A DNA stretch of 64,000 nt, taken from the NCBI RefSeq assembly GCF_000828615.1, contig NZ_AP012273.1, positions 1,426,001 through 1,490,000 on the forward strand, written 5' to 3'. Source of the DNA: Thiolapillus brandeum (GTDB lineage Bacteria; Pseudomonadota; Gammaproteobacteria; Chromatiales; Chromatiaceae). This document shows positions 18,558 to 27,671 of the stretch, piece after piece. The notes under the pieces were generated by a model that made no database searches, had not been told where the DNA came from, and was given only the letters and a program-made list of their open reading frames with translations. Positions within the stretch are counted from its first letter, which is position 1; every line of letters starts with the position of its first letter. Made by a program: the position numbers and the translations under genes.

Positions 18558-19472
18558 TCAAGCAATCAGATCGAACCACAGGGGCAGGGTGAACAGGCTC
18601 AGCGCTGTCGTCAATGTAACGGCGGCAGCGTACAGGCCCGTGTCCAGTTTGTACTGGTCACACAGCACGATGCCCAGTACCATGCTGGGCATCGCCGCTT
18701 CCAGCACCACGCCAGTGAGCACGTCCTGTTCCAGACCCAGCCAGAGGGACAGGCCCCAGACCAGCAGGGGTGTCAGAAAGAGTTGCAAGACCAACACTGG
18801 CAGCAGGGCGGGCAACTGCCCGGGATGCCAGGTATGCCAGCGCAGACTCAATCCCAGAGAGAACAGCATCAGGGGTATGACTCCTGAAGCCAGCATGCCC
18901 AACCACTGATCCAGCCAGGCTGAAATGGGGATTTCTGCCATGTTGAAGATGACTGCCGCCATGGCCGCCCACAAGGGTGGAACCTTGATCAGAGCTGTCA
19001 GAACATGGCCGCCCCTATCATCCCTGCCAAAATGACGGGACAGCAGTATGCCGACAGTCAGGAGCAATGGTGTGCAGGCAAACAGATCATATTGGATGGC
19101 GATATTGGCGCCGGTTTCACCCAGTATGTTTTCCAGAACCGGCAAGCCCATATAGGTTGCATTGGGGAAGGATGCGGCCAGAATCACAGCGCCAGTAACC
19201 GCCTTGGACTGGCGGCATGACCGGCAAGCCAGGCTGCTCAGGGCAATCGCCGAGAGCACCCCGGCTGCTGCGAGGAGGGATATCATGAAAGAAGTCATCC
19301 CCAGAGGCGCTGACCAGAGGATTTTCAGTACCAGGGCCGGCAGCAGCAGATAATAGACGACAGAGGTCAACACCTTGCGGGTGGTGTCGGCATCCAATTG
19401 GCCGGGCTTGAGAATACGCCAGGCCACTCCACAAAGAATGAGAGCGGCCATTTGCAGGATTACGGAATGCAT
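18558..19472 (-). CDS. AEC (auxin efflux carrier) family transporter
   Basis: 304 residues with about ten predicted membrane helices in two five-helix halves: LSSVVYYLLLPALV-like first half and the second half beginning with ALIKVPPLWAAMAAVIF. The conserved ASFPNATYMGLPVL and EAAMPSMVLGIVL elements fit the AEC/membrane-transport family, which moves small organic anions. The substrate is not readable. Lone gene, convergent with the zinc-ribbon gene. Confidence 0.9.
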   Translation of the reverse strand: MHSVILQMAALILCGVAWRILKPGQLDADTTRKVLTSVVYYLLLPALVLKILWSAPLGMTSFMISLLAAAGVLSAIALSSLACRSCRQSKAVTGAVILAASFPNATYMGLPVLENILGETGANIAIQYDLFACTPLLLTVGILLSRHFGRDDRGGHVLTALIKVPPLWAAMAAVIFNMAEIPISAWLDQWLGMLASGVIPLMLFSLGLSLRWHTWHPGQLPALLPVLVLQLFLTPLLVWGLSLWLGLEQDVLTGVVLEAAMPSMVLGIVLCDQYKLDTGLYAAAVTLTTALSLFTLPLWFDLIA

Positions 19473-19535
19473 GGGTCGAATGGCTCTGGGAAGTACTGTG
19501 TCCTCTTGGGGGACAACATCCCATTGGGATAGCAG

Positions 19536-19781
19536 TTACTTTACAAAAAGAAAATACCGTGCCCTGAGTTTACGGCCTTTCCATATCCGCCCATTGATCT
19601 TTTCGGCCAGGATTTTGCAACCCGTTTCATCCGTGTCTACATTGATCAGGGCCATCTGATTGTGGTCATCTTCAGAGGGCTCAATCTTGATGCTCTTTAT
19701 GACGGCGCCGAACTCTTCGAGAGGCTCACGAAGCTCCTCTTCTGTGGTGCCTGGTGGAAATCCACTTACTGAAATATGCAT
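19536..19781 (-). CDS. RRM-domain RNA-binding protein
   Basis: 81 residues, a single RNA-recognition motif. RNP2-like strand HISVSGFPPGTTEEEL at the N terminus and a later strand NQMALINVDTDETG in place of RNP1, then NGRIWKGRKLRARYFLF. Bacterial single-RRM proteins of this size are often cold-related RNA binders; the aromatic residues usual in RNP1 are not clear here, so RNA binding is inferred. A ribosome site (GGAGGATAATT) precedes the start. Confidence 0.82.
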   Translation of the reverse strand: MHISVSGFPPGTTEEELREPLEEFGAVIKSIKIEPSEDDHNQMALINVDTDETGCKILAEKINGRIWKGRKLRARYFLFVK

Positions 19782-20201
19782 GTTCCAATTATCCTCCCGG
19801 AAAGTTAGATACTGTTCCTTGCGACATGAACGGATGGCGTAACCACGCCATCATACAAGACTCCCTGTGAACTGCACAGTTGGGAGGTTCTCAGGAAATC
19901 AAAACGGCTCTTGCCAGGATTTGCCGGAAGGAACGGGGCGATGCCACTCTCTACGGCTTCAGGAATGCCGTTCTGTTCTAACCGGGTGAGATGGCTCTGC
20001 TGATAATGCCGATCAGAGACCATGCCGATGCGGATTCCCCCTGTAGGTATCCTTGCCGTATCCTGGAACACCAGGATGTGGGACTGAAGGGCGGTTCATC
20101 GTGACCGGCCAGTCTGGCCCGAACCGGTGGCTGGAGTTTGTGCGGAAGCCGGAAGTTTCTGGTACAAGGGGGTCTTCCCGGACTTTTTCTATTGTTCATC
20201 C
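19782..20201. other. Intergenic region with a hairpin and one doubtful small frame
   Basis: 420 bases between the divergent RRM and glycerate-kinase genes. A hairpin GATGGCG...CGCCATC lies near 19832-19851. A minus-strand open frame at 19805-20071 could encode about 70-88 residues (for example RIGMVSDRHYQQSHLTRLEQ), but I see no family and only a weak ribosome site, so it is not called a gene. Confidence 0.4.
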
Positions 20202-21455
20202 ATGAGTAAGCATACCAGCGCCAGGCACCGATACAGAACCGATCTGTTGCAGATCTACCGGGCAGCGCTTTCCCGGGTGGCGGGTGATACTGCGGTGGCC
20301 GACTGGCTCAGGAAACAGCAGAGTTTTGCCGCCCCCCTGGCCGTAGTTGCTATTGGCAAGGCTGCACCTGCCATGATGGCGGGCGCTTCGAAGGTGCTGG
20401 GCCAACGACTGGTTTCAGGGCTGGTGATTACCCGGGAAGGGTATGCCGAGCCAGGTCTGGAAAATCATCCTGCCATGGTACAGATCGAATCCGCCCACCC
20501 CATCCCGGATACACGCAGCCTGGAAGCGGGACGACAATTGCTGGAATTCATTGCCAGGCAGCCTGGCAACCGCCAGCTGTTGTTCCTGATTTCCGGAGGA
20601 AGCTCCAGCCTGGTGGAAGTGCTTCCGGAACCCTGTACTCTGGAACAACTGCAATCCCTCAATCACTGGTTGCTGGCCAGTGGCCTGGCCATAGGCAGCA
20701 TCAACCGGATCCGCAGCCGCATTTCGCGCATCAAGGGCGGACAACTGTGCCGGTTCCTGGAAGGCCGCCAGGCGCAGGTACTGCTGATTTCTGACGTGCC
20801 CGGGGATGATCCGGCCATTGTGGGATCGGGGCTCCTGTATCCACTGCCAGGATGCGGATCTCTGCCGCAAATGCCTCCCGGGCTCTCCGCTTGTCTGGCT
20901 GAAGCACGGCCTGTCTGCAACAGGGAGATTCCCCACGCCACCATAGCAACCAACTCGGACGCGCAGGAAGCCGCAGCTCAGGCTGCCCGGATGCTGGGCT
21001 ACAAGACCACCACCGACCTGCCGTTTCTTCAAGGAGACGCGGCTGCCCGGGGCCGGGAATTCGGCCAAACCATGTTGGGGGCTGCCCCCGGGGTATATAT
21101 CCTGGGAGGAGAAACCACAGTGACTCTTCCTCCACAGCCGGGAAGAGGTGGTAGAAACCAGCACCTGGCCCTGGCGGCAGCCGCGGAAATCCGGGGCAGG
21201 GAGGATATCCTGATACTGGCGGCGGGCACGGACGGCACGGATGGCATGAGTGATGATGCCGGGGCGCTCGTGGATGGAGGAACCTGGATGCGAGCCGTGA
21301 ATGAAGGTTTTGACCCTCAACATAGCCTGAACCGGGCAGACAGTGGTACGCTGCTGGAGGCCACGGGGGATCTGGTCTACACCGGGCCGACGGGAACCAA
21401 TGTCATGGATTTGCTGATTGGCTTGCGCTTGGCGTCTTCAGGTTCAGGGTCTTGA
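20202..21455 (+). CDS. Glycerate 2-kinase (GckA/TtuD, MOFRL family)
   Basis: About 417 residues. Phosphorylates D-glycerate to 2-phosphoglycerate. Seen: AVVAIGKAAPAMMAGA, the SAHPIPDTRSLEAG segment, the glycine loop LISGGSSSLVEV, ISDVPGDDPAIVGSGL and the C-terminal MOFRL-type signature ILAAGTDGTDGMSDDAGA. The start ATG at 20202 matches the family N terminus (RTDLLQIYRAALSRV) although the ribosome site is weak; the frame is open back to 20127. Downstream DUF455 begins within 15-30 bases, so the two may be co-transcribed. Confidence 0.93.
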   Translation: MSKHTSARHRYRTDLLQIYRAALSRVAGDTAVADWLRKQQSFAAPLAVVAIGKAAPAMMAGASKVLGQRLVSGLVITREGYAEPGLENHPAMVQIESAHPIPDTRSLEAGRQLLEFIARQPGNRQLLFLISGGSSSLVEVLPEPCTLEQLQSLNHWLLASGLAIGSINRIRSRISRIKGGQLCRFLEGRQAQVLLISDVPGDDPAIVGSGLLYPLPGCGSLPQMPPGLSACLAEARPVCNREIPHATIATNSDAQEAAAQAARMLGYKTTTDLPFLQGDAAARGREFGQTMLGAAPGVYILGGETTVTLPPQPGRGGRNQHLALAAAAEIRGREDILILAAGTDGTDGMSDDAGALVDGGTWMRAVNEGFDPQHSLNRADSGTLLEATGDLVYTGPTGTNVMDLLIGLRLASSGSGS

Positions 21456-21469
21456 TTCCGCCTGCTACA

Positions 21470-22288
21470 ATGAATATTGATATGAAGGATACTGTGCAAC
21501 AACGAAGCCTGCTTTGTCTGCGGGAGAAAACTCCGGATGGCAAGATGGCCTGTGTCAATGCCTTGTGGCAGGATTTTGGCCACGACCGCCTGGCCATGGA
21601 CTGGACCGAAGACCTTTCCGGAGTACAGGAAGCCGGGCGGCCGGAAAAGCCCGGACTGGTGGCGCCCCGTGATCTGCCCCGCCGCCGTCTGGGCAGCGTC
21701 CAGGGCCAGGCGGCAATGCTGCATGCCATTGCCCATATCGAGTTCAACGCCATCAACCTGGCTCTGGATGCGGTCTGCCGCTATCCCGGGTTGCCCCGGG
21801 AGTTCTATGCCGACTGGTTGAAGGTCGCTGTCGAAGAGGTCTATCATTTTGGCCTGGTGCGCCAGCGCCTCCGGGATCTGGGATATGACTACGGGGATTT
21901 TTCCGCCCATGGCGGCTTGTGGGATCTGGCCCGTAAAACCGCTCATGATCCCCTGGTGCGCATGGCCATGGTACCCCGGGTCATGGAGGCCCGCGGACTC
22001 GACGTGACACCGGACATCATGCGAAAGTTCGAGGACATTGGCGATCATGAAAGCGTGGAGGTGCTGAAGATCATCCTGAGGGACGAGGTGGGGCATGTGG
22101 AAGCGGGTTCCCGCTGGTTCCACTATTTGTGTGAGCAGCGGGGACTGGACAGTGAAACCACCTATTTTTCCCTTATCGACGAATATTTCAAAGGGCATAT
22201 GAGTTGTCCCTTGCACAAGGAAGCGCGTATTGCAGCGGGTTTTTCCCGGTCCGAACTCAATCACCTGGAGGCGTTGTGTACAAACTGA
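21470..22288 (+). CDS. DUF455 ferritin-like protein
   Basis: About 272 residues. Four-helix ferritin-like fold with paired metal-binding acid/His motifs: AMLHAIAHIEFNAINLALD, AVEEVYHFGLVRQRL, and IILRDEVGHVEAGSRWF, the ExxH-type ligands of a di-iron site. DUF455 members resemble MiaE-like di-iron enzymes, but the reaction is unknown. Two starts are possible, 21470 and 21482; neither has a good ribosome site, so coupling to the glycerate kinase stop (21455) is likely. Confidence 0.88.
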   Translation: MNIDMKDTVQQRSLLCLREKTPDGKMACVNALWQDFGHDRLAMDWTEDLSGVQEAGRPEKPGLVAPRDLPRRRLGSVQGQAAMLHAIAHIEFNAINLALDAVCRYPGLPREFYADWLKVAVEEVYHFGLVRQRLRDLGYDYGDFSAHGGLWDLARKTAHDPLVRMAMVPRVMEARGLDVTPDIMRKFEDIGDHESVEVLKIILRDEVGHVEAGSRWFHYLCEQRGLDSETTYFSLIDEYFKGHMSCPLHKEARIAAGFSRSELNHLEALCTN

Positions 22289-22968
22289 TTCTGATCCTGT
22301 TCCTGGGAGGTATCCCGCTGTTCGCGGCGGCGCAACAGGCGTCTCTGCTGGTATACAAGGTGCAGGAACCCGGTGTGGAAAATTACATCAGCCGTATCCT
22401 CGTTACCCCGGAAAAATTACGCATGGACGAGGGCAGCGACAGTGGCGGCTATACCCTCTATGACCGCAGGACGGGCAGGATATTCAACGTGGATCCCGAG
22501 GAGCAGACGGTTATCGTATTCGAACCGCCTGCTACCCAGCCACAGCCGCCTCAGGACATGACACTGAGTATTCAACGCAAGGCCGAGCCACAGGCGCCCC
22601 AGGTGGAAGGCAAGACGCCTGTGAGCATCAAACTGATGGTCAACAAGGAAACCTGCCGGGAACTGCTGGTGATCGATGACAGCATGACCCATGCCGTAGC
22701 CGCATTGCGGGAACTCTACAAGGCTCTGGCCAGAATCCAGTATCCCTCGGCTCATATGCCGGGCACGAACATGAGTGCCTGCGAGCTCAGCGAGTATGTG
22801 TACGCGCCTCAAAGAGCCTGGGAGCATGGCCTTCCCCTGTGGGACATCATGGGGGACAAACGTCGTCTGCTGGTGGATTTCCGCAAGGGATTCCGTGTGG
22901 GGGATGAGATGTTTCAGGTACCCGAAGGCTATGAGAGAATCGTGCCTCCACCATTGACCGGAAACTGA
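22276..22968 (+). CDS. Exported protein of unknown function
   Basis: 230 residues from a GTG at 22276, selected because GGAGG lies five bases upstream inside the end of DUF455. Signal peptide YKLILILFLGGIPLFAAA. The mature part has beta-rich repeats (LVYKVQEPGVENYISRILVT; GYTLYDRRTGRIFNVDPEEQTV), two cysteines (ETCREL and SACELSEYVY) and a C-terminal FQVPEGYERIVPPPL. The central lines resemble outer-membrane lipoprotein-carrier-like or DUF4412-like beta folds but I cannot assign it. Overlaps DUF455 by 13 bases. Confidence 0.75.
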   Translation: MYKLILILFLGGIPLFAAAQQASLLVYKVQEPGVENYISRILVTPEKLRMDEGSDSGGYTLYDRRTGRIFNVDPEEQTVIVFEPPATQPQPPQDMTLSIQRKAEPQAPQVEGKTPVSIKLMVNKETCRELLVIDDSMTHAVAALRELYKALARIQYPSAHMPGTNMSACELSEYVYAPQRAWEHGLPLWDIMGDKRRLLVDFRKGFRVGDEMFQVPEGYERIVPPPLTGN

Positions 22969-22995
22969 TCAAGTCCGATTCGACCGTCTGGTCTG

Positions 22996-23721
22996 CTAAA
23001 CCCGAATACTGACCGGTTTTCCACTGTTCCTGTCCAGGGCGAGGGCGAAAGACCCCTGGTCCTGCCAGTCTGCCAGCACTGCGCGCCGGGCGGGTTGGCC
23101 ATCCAGACTGAATTCATGCACAGCGGGTCTGTGGGTGTGGCCATGGATCATGTGGCGTACCCCATGGCGGCGCATGGTTGCTTCCACAGCCGCCTGGTTG
23201 ACGTCCATGATGTTCTCCGCTTTTGCCGCAGTGGCCTCGCCACTCATACGGCGTATTTCGGCTGCTTTCTCCATACGTTGAGGAATGCTCATGGCCATGG
23301 CCTGGGCCTTGAAGGCCTCGCTGCGAAAGATTTTCCGGGCCTTCTGGTATTCGCTGTCATCGGTACAGAGTTGATCGCCATGTAACAGCAACCAGGGCGC
23401 AAATGGTGTTTCAAGCACATGTTCCCCGGGTAGCAGTTGGACACCTGTTTCCCGGGCAAAAGCATCGCCCAGCAGAAAATCCCGGTTGCCGTGCTGGAAA
23501 TACACGGGAACATGCGCCGTGGTGTCCGCCAACAGTTGTTGGATTTCTGTGGCAAAAGGGGAAGGATCGTCATCGCCTATCCAGGCATCGAACAGGTCAC
23601 CCAAAATATACAGGCTATGGGCGGTACGTACCGGGCCTTGTAAAAAACGCCGGAACTGCTGAATGAGTTCCGGCGTTTTTGGGGAAAGGTGCAGATCCGA
23701 TATGAAAAGAACAGGCGGCAT
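22996..23721 (-). CDS. lpxH: UDP-2,3-diacylglucosamine diphosphatase
   Basis: LpxH makes lipid X from UDP-diacylglucosamine in lipid A synthesis at the inner membrane face. 241 residues, normal length. Metallophosphoesterase motifs in order: FISDLHLSP, ILGDLFDAWIGDD, QHGNRDFL, LLHGDQLCTDD and IHGHTHRP. The insertion helix region RMEKAAEIRRMSGEATA is typical. It lies just downstream (12 bases) of ppiB on the same strand, a usual neighbour. Confidence 0.96.
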   Translation of the reverse strand: MPPVLFISDLHLSPKTPELIQQFRRFLQGPVRTAHSLYILGDLFDAWIGDDDPSPFATEIQQLLADTTAHVPVYFQHGNRDFLLGDAFARETGVQLLPGEHVLETPFAPWLLLHGDQLCTDDSEYQKARKIFRSEAFKAQAMAMSIPQRMEKAAEIRRMSGEATAAKAENIMDVNQAAVEATMRRHGVRHMIHGHTHRPAVHEFSLDGQPARRAVLADWQDQGSFALALDRNSGKPVSIRV

Positions 23722-23733
23722 CGGTGGTCGAGG

Positions 23734-24219
23734 TTAGCTGACTTCGGCCTTTTCGATGACTACCGGTTCCACGGGCACATCCGAATGTCCCGCCTTGTTG
23801 CCAGTGGCTACTTTTTCGATGGCATCCACCACGTCCTGGCCTTCCACCACCTTGCCAAACACCGCATAGCCCCAGCCGTCCTGACCGGGATAGTCCAAAA
23901 AGGCGTTGTCCTTGGTGTTGATGAAGAACTGGGCGCTGGCGGAGTGGGGGTCCATGGTGCGAGCCATGGCCAGGCTGTACTTGACGTTGCTCAGGCCGTT
24001 CCTGGCTTCGTTCTCGATAGGTTCGCGGGTGGCTTTTTGCATCATGTCCGGCATGAAACCGCCGCCCTGGATCATGAAGCCGGGAATCACCCGGTGAAAG
24101 ATCAGGCCGTCATAGAAGCCGTCTTCCACGTATTGCTTGAAGTTGGCGCTGGAAACAGGGGCTTTCTCTTCGTCCAGTTCGATGACGATATCGCCAAGAT
24201 TGGTTTTCAGGGTAATCAT
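23734..24219 (-). CDS. ppiB: Cytoplasmic peptidyl-prolyl cis-trans isomerase B
   Basis: Cyclophilin-type isomerase of 161 residues, no signal peptide. Active-site segment [14 protein letters not shown] with the catalytic Arg, [11 protein letters not shown] and the Trp-containing loop [10 protein letters not shown]. It overlaps the upstream exported cyclophilin gene by four bases, and lpxH follows closely, so ppiA-like, ppiB and lpxH form one operon. Confidence 0.95.
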   Translation of the reverse strand: MITLKTNLGDIVIELDEEKAPVSSANFKQYVEDGFYDGLIFHRVIPGFMIQGGGFMPDMMQKATREPIENEARNGLSNVKYSLAMARTMDPHSASAQFFINTKDNAFLDYPGQDGWGYAVFGKVVEGQDVVDAIEKVATGNKAGHSDVPVEPVVIEKAEVS

Positions 24220-24776
24220 TGTTTGGGCTCCACGCGTTTGATTGATTTTATGAAAATAGTTTCAAGAGGCACGTCCCGGCGACCGTCCTTTACCCCTGTA
24301 GGAGTGGCGGCAATGGCGTCCACCACTTCCATGCCCTTGGTGACCTTGCCGAAAACGGCATACCCGCCATAGTTGGGAAAATCCAGATTGGGGTTGTTCT
24401 TGTGATTGATGAAAAACTGGCTGGTAGCGGAATCAGGATCCCTCGTGCGCGCCATGGCTATGGTGCCGCGCTTGTTGCTCAGGCCATTGTTCGCCTCGTT
24501 CTTGATGGGTTCATGGGTGGGCTTTTTCTGCATATCTTCACCCATGCCGCCGCCCTGGATCATGAAGCCTGAAATGACCCGGTGAAAGATGGTGCCGTCA
24601 TAAAAACCCTCATCCACATAGCGCAGAAAATTGGCTACGCTGACAGGGGCCTTTTCGGCATCCAGGGCGAGCTCGATATTGCCTTTGCTGGTTTCCATGA
24701 GGACTTTGGTGTCTTCGGCCATGGCCGCAGCACTCAGGGTCAGCAATAGAATCAGGGATAACAGAATACGTTGCAT
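24216..24776 (-). CDS. Periplasmic cyclophilin (PpiA type)
   Basis: 186 residues from the ATG at 24776, which gives a clean signal peptide ([20 protein letters not shown]). Cyclophilin core with [31 protein letters not shown] and YAVFGKV. Sequence is close to that of the downstream ppiB, pointing to an old duplication with one copy exported. Divergent from cysS over about 107 bases. Confidence 0.93.
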   Translation of the reverse strand: MQRILLSLILLLTLSAAAMAEDTKVLMETSKGNIELALDAEKAPVSVANFLRYVDEGFYDGTIFHRVISGFMIQGGGMGEDMQKKPTHEPIKNEANNGLSNKRGTIAMARTRDPDSATSQFFINHKNNPNLDFPNYGGYAVFGKVTKGMEVVDAIAATPTGVKDGRRDVPLETIFIKSIKRVEPKQ

Positions 24777-24883
24777 GTTTGTCTCGTTCAGGTGGTAAAA
24801 CTGGCGCCTATGATACAACTGTGCTCAACACAAAGCATAGGGTAAAATTGCGGGATTACCCCCTGATTACTGGCATCGAACCC

Positions 24884-26269
24884 ATGACCCTCCGGATTTA
24901 TAACGATCTGCACAACAAAAAAGAGGAATTTCAGCCCATCGAACCCGGAAAAGTGCGCATGTACGTATGCGGCATGACCGTTTACGACTATTGCCACCTG
25001 GGGCATGCGCGCATGATCGTGGTCTTCGATGTGGTGTACCGCTATCTCAAGGCCAGAGGCTACGATGTCACCTATGTCCGCAATATCACGGACATCGATG
25101 ACAAGATCATCCAGCGGGCCAATGAGCGGGGCGAGCCTTTTACCGAGTTGACCCGGCACTTCATCGACGCCATGCACGAAGACCTGGCTGCCCTGGGCGT
25201 ACAGAATCCCTCCATGGAGCCCAGGGCCACGGAACATATCCCTGAAATCCTGGAGATGATCCGGAAGCTCATCGACAACGGTCATGCCTATGTGACGGAC
25301 AGTGGCGACGTGTATTACTCAGTAACCAGTTTTCCCGGATACGGAAAACTCTCCGGCAAGAGCATTGAAGATTTGCAGGCAGGCGCCCGGGTGGAATCCA
25401 GCGAAGAAAAACGCGACCCCCTGGATTTCGCCTTGTGGAAGGCAGCCAAACCGGATGAGCCTGCCTGGGATTCTCCCTGGGGCAAGGGACGGCCGGGATG
25501 GCACATCGAGTGCTCTGCCATGTCCACCAGGGCCCTGGGGGATACCTTCGACATTCATGGGGGCGGCGCGGACCTGACCTTTCCCCATCATGAAAATGAA
25601 ATCGCCCAGTCCGAGGGCGCCACCTGCCATCATTTCGTAAACTACTGGATGCACAATGGTTTCGTGCGGGTGAACGATGAGAAGATGTCCAAATCCCTGG
25701 GCAATTTCTTCACTATCCGGGAGATCATGCAGCACTACCGGCCCGAGGAAATCCGCTACTTTATTCTCACCAGCCACTATCGCAGCCCCCTGAACTACGA
25801 TGAAGAGCACCTGCTCAATGCCCGCCAGGCCCTGAATCGTTTCTATACGGCCTTGCGCGGCCTTGACCCGGTCATGCCTGGTGATGCGGATCAGTGGCTG
25901 GAAGCCTTCAACGAGGCCATGGATGATGATTTCAATACACCCGAAGCTCTGGCTGCCATGTTCGAGCTGGTTCGGGAGATCAACAAGGTACGCACCGGGG
26001 ACGAAGCCAAGGCTGCACGTATGGCGGCCTCTTTGAAACAAATGGGCGCGGTGTTGGGCATCCTGCAGGATGATCCCGAGCAGTGGCTGCGCGGGGGAGC
26101 CGGGGATGGCCTGTCGGATGAGGAAATAGATCGCCTCATCCAACAGCGACTGGACGCCCGCAAGGAAAAGAACTGGGGAGAAGCCGACCGCATCCGTGAT
26201 GAACTCAAGGAAAAAGGCGTAATCCTGGAGGATGGTGCCGGGACTACCACCTGGAGGCGGGAAGGGTGA
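24884..26269 (+). CDS. cysS: Cysteinyl-tRNA synthetase
   Basis: Class I synthetase, 461 residues from the ATG at 24884 ([14 protein letters not shown] is the family N terminus; the longer open frame begins before the likely promoter). The HIGH motif appears as HLGH in [16 protein letters not shown] is intact ([11 protein letters not shown]). Zinc ligands are visible as Cys in [19 protein letters not shown] and His in [13 protein letters not shown]-terminal helical DALR-like anticodon region ends at TTWRREG. Gene order ppiB-cysS divergent is common. The next gene overlaps its stop by one base. Confidence 0.97.
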   Translation: MTLRIYNDLHNKKEEFQPIEPGKVRMYVCGMTVYDYCHLGHARMIVVFDVVYRYLKARGYDVTYVRNITDIDDKIIQRANERGEPFTELTRHFIDAMHEDLAALGVQNPSMEPRATEHIPEILEMIRKLIDNGHAYVTDSGDVYYSVTSFPGYGKLSGKSIEDLQAGARVESSEEKRDPLDFALWKAAKPDEPAWDSPWGKGRPGWHIECSAMSTRALGDTFDIHGGGADLTFPHHENEIAQSEGATCHHFVNYWMHNGFVRVNDEKMSKSLGNFFTIREIMQHYRPEEIRYFILTSHYRSPLNYDEEHLLNARQALNRFYTALRGLDPVMPGDADQWLEAFNEAMDDDFNTPEALAAMFELVREINKVRTGDEAKAARMAASLKQMGAVLGILQDDPEQWLRGGAGDGLSDEEIDRLIQQRLDARKEKNWGEADRIRDELKEKGVILEDGAGTTTWRREG

Positions 26270-26604
26270 TGGAGGAAAGAGGCTTTCAAATCTATTATTG
26301 CGACTTTGTACATGACTCCTCCATCAGCTCATCCAAACCGGAATTCCTGGCGGCGGATCGCCTGGTGCCCCTGGCCGAGCATCTGCTGGCAGCACAGGAC
26401 AATTACCTGGGTGTGCTGGATGCCCATGACAACATCCTGCAATTCTATGTTTCCGGAAAGGACATGGTCGTGGAACTGCTGTACCCGGAAGGCAAGGGCA
26501 TGATGCAATGCAAACTCCCCCTGGACGAGGGGATGAAGCTTTTGGGCAGCCTGCCGGATGAGTTCAGTGAAGAGCTGCTCCCCGGCGCCACCTATATTGG
26601 GTGA
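26269..26604 (+). CDS. Conserved hypothetical protein
   Basis: 111 residues from ATG 26269 (overlapping the cysS stop). Compact mixed alpha/beta protein with FQIYYCDFVHDSSISSS, LGVLDAHDNILQFYVSG and VVELLYPEGKGMMQCKL. No signal peptide or membrane helix. I do not recognise a family. Translationally coupled to cysS. No clear terminator follows in the 157 bases before the convergent PRPP-synthetase gene. Confidence 0.72.
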   Translation: MEERGFQIYYCDFVHDSSISSSKPEFLAADRLVPLAEHLLAAQDNYLGVLDAHDNILQFYVSGKDMVVELLYPEGKGMMQCKLPLDEGMKLLGSLPDEFSEELLPGATYIG

Positions 26605-26761
26605 TTTGCCTCGGGTTCTTCCGTCTATTCGGAAAACACTGTCCACAGACCGGTCCGGGCAGCAGAAGCCCCGAAGAATGCCAGCCATGTTAGGGGGCAG
26701 ACAGCAGGGTGGCCCGTTGGGTCTTGTCGCCCGGTTCAGCGACGAATTCGATGACGTCGTT

Positions 26762-27667
26762 TCACTGCAGCTGTTTTCCTGAGAGAAGACTGCCTGCCAG
26801 CAAGTCTGCCAGCTCAACCCGGTTGGAAGGGTGGGGGATGGCATCACAGCTCCAGATATTATCCACTCCGGCAGCATGCAGTTCTTCCTCGGCATGGTCC
26901 ACGAACAGGGCATGGGTCACCAGCACCGATAGGGACGCTGGCTGATAGGGTTGGAGCAACCGGGCGGCTTCCAGCAAAGTCTTGCCTGTGCTGGCCACAT
27001 CGTCCACCAGTACCAGGTTACGGCCCTGGTAGCTGCCTTCAGGCATCGTGATTCTCACCCGGCGGTCGCCCAGGCGTTCCTTTTGAGCGACACGGAAATC
27101 GAAGCCGTAGTGGGAGGCAATGTCCGAGACCCACTGCTCGGATTCGCCGTCAGGACCGATCAGAAAGGGATTGTCAACATTCTGCTGCAGGAAATGCGCC
27201 ATGGGATCCGTGGCGGTAAGGTTGATGGCATCCGCCACCGGCACGGCATCGGAGAGCCGGTGCACCCGGTGCAAATGGGAATCCACAGTGACAATGGCAT
27301 CTATATGCGCCGCCAGGCACTGACCGATAATGGGCTGGCTGACCACTTCTCCCGGATGAAATGCCTTGTCCTGGCGCATGTAGCACAGATAGGGAGCGAT
27401 CAGGATCACCTTTGATGCTCCCAGTTGCCGGGCGCCGGCGGCAGCCAGTATCAGTTCCACCAGTTTGTCATTGGGGCGATCCAGGCTGCGCATGATGATA
27501 ACCCGCCCAGGCAGCTTCGACGGCAGAGTGAGCTTGCTTTCGCCATCGGGAAAGCGATGGACATCGATGAGGGAAAATGGAAGCCCTGCTGCTTTGGCAA
27601 AGCGCTCTGTCTGCGATGCGTATTCACTGAAGCCCAGAACCAGGGGAGTGTCGTTCTTGTCAGTCAT
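26762..27667 (-). CDS. Ribose-phosphate pyrophosphokinase family protein
   Basis: 301 residues, related to PRPP synthetase (ribose 5-phosphate + ATP to PRPP + AMP) but divergent. Family motifs: HRFPDGESKL, SLDRPNDKLVELILAA, APYLCYMRQDKAFHPGE, and the PRPP loop LVLVDDVASTGKT. The usual metal motif is VDSHLHRVHRL, closer to archaeal-type enzymes than to E. coli Prs. It lies four bases after an AMP-phosphorylase-type gene, so the two are one operon and probably work on ribose-phosphate salvage. It is unlikely to be the housekeeping prs. Confidence 0.85.
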   Translation of the reverse strand: MTDKNDTPLVLGFSEYASQTERFAKAAGLPFSLIDVHRFPDGESKLTLPSKLPGRVIIMRSLDRPNDKLVELILAAAGARQLGASKVILIAPYLCYMRQDKAFHPGEVVSQPIIGQCLAAHIDAIVTVDSHLHRVHRLSDAVPVADAINLTATDPMAHFLQQNVDNPFLIGPDGESEQWVSDIASHYGFDFRVAQKERLGDRRVRITMPEGSYQGRNLVLVDDVASTGKTLLEAARLLQPYQPASLSVLVTHALFVDHAEEELHAAGVDNIWSCDAIPHPSNRVELADLLAGSLLSGKQLQ

Positions 27668-27671
27668 GTGA

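Noticed and set aside
19805-20071. Minus-strand frame of 88 codons in the RRM-glycerate kinase spacer
   Set aside because: Weak ribosome site and no recognisable family; mentioned only within the spacer entry.
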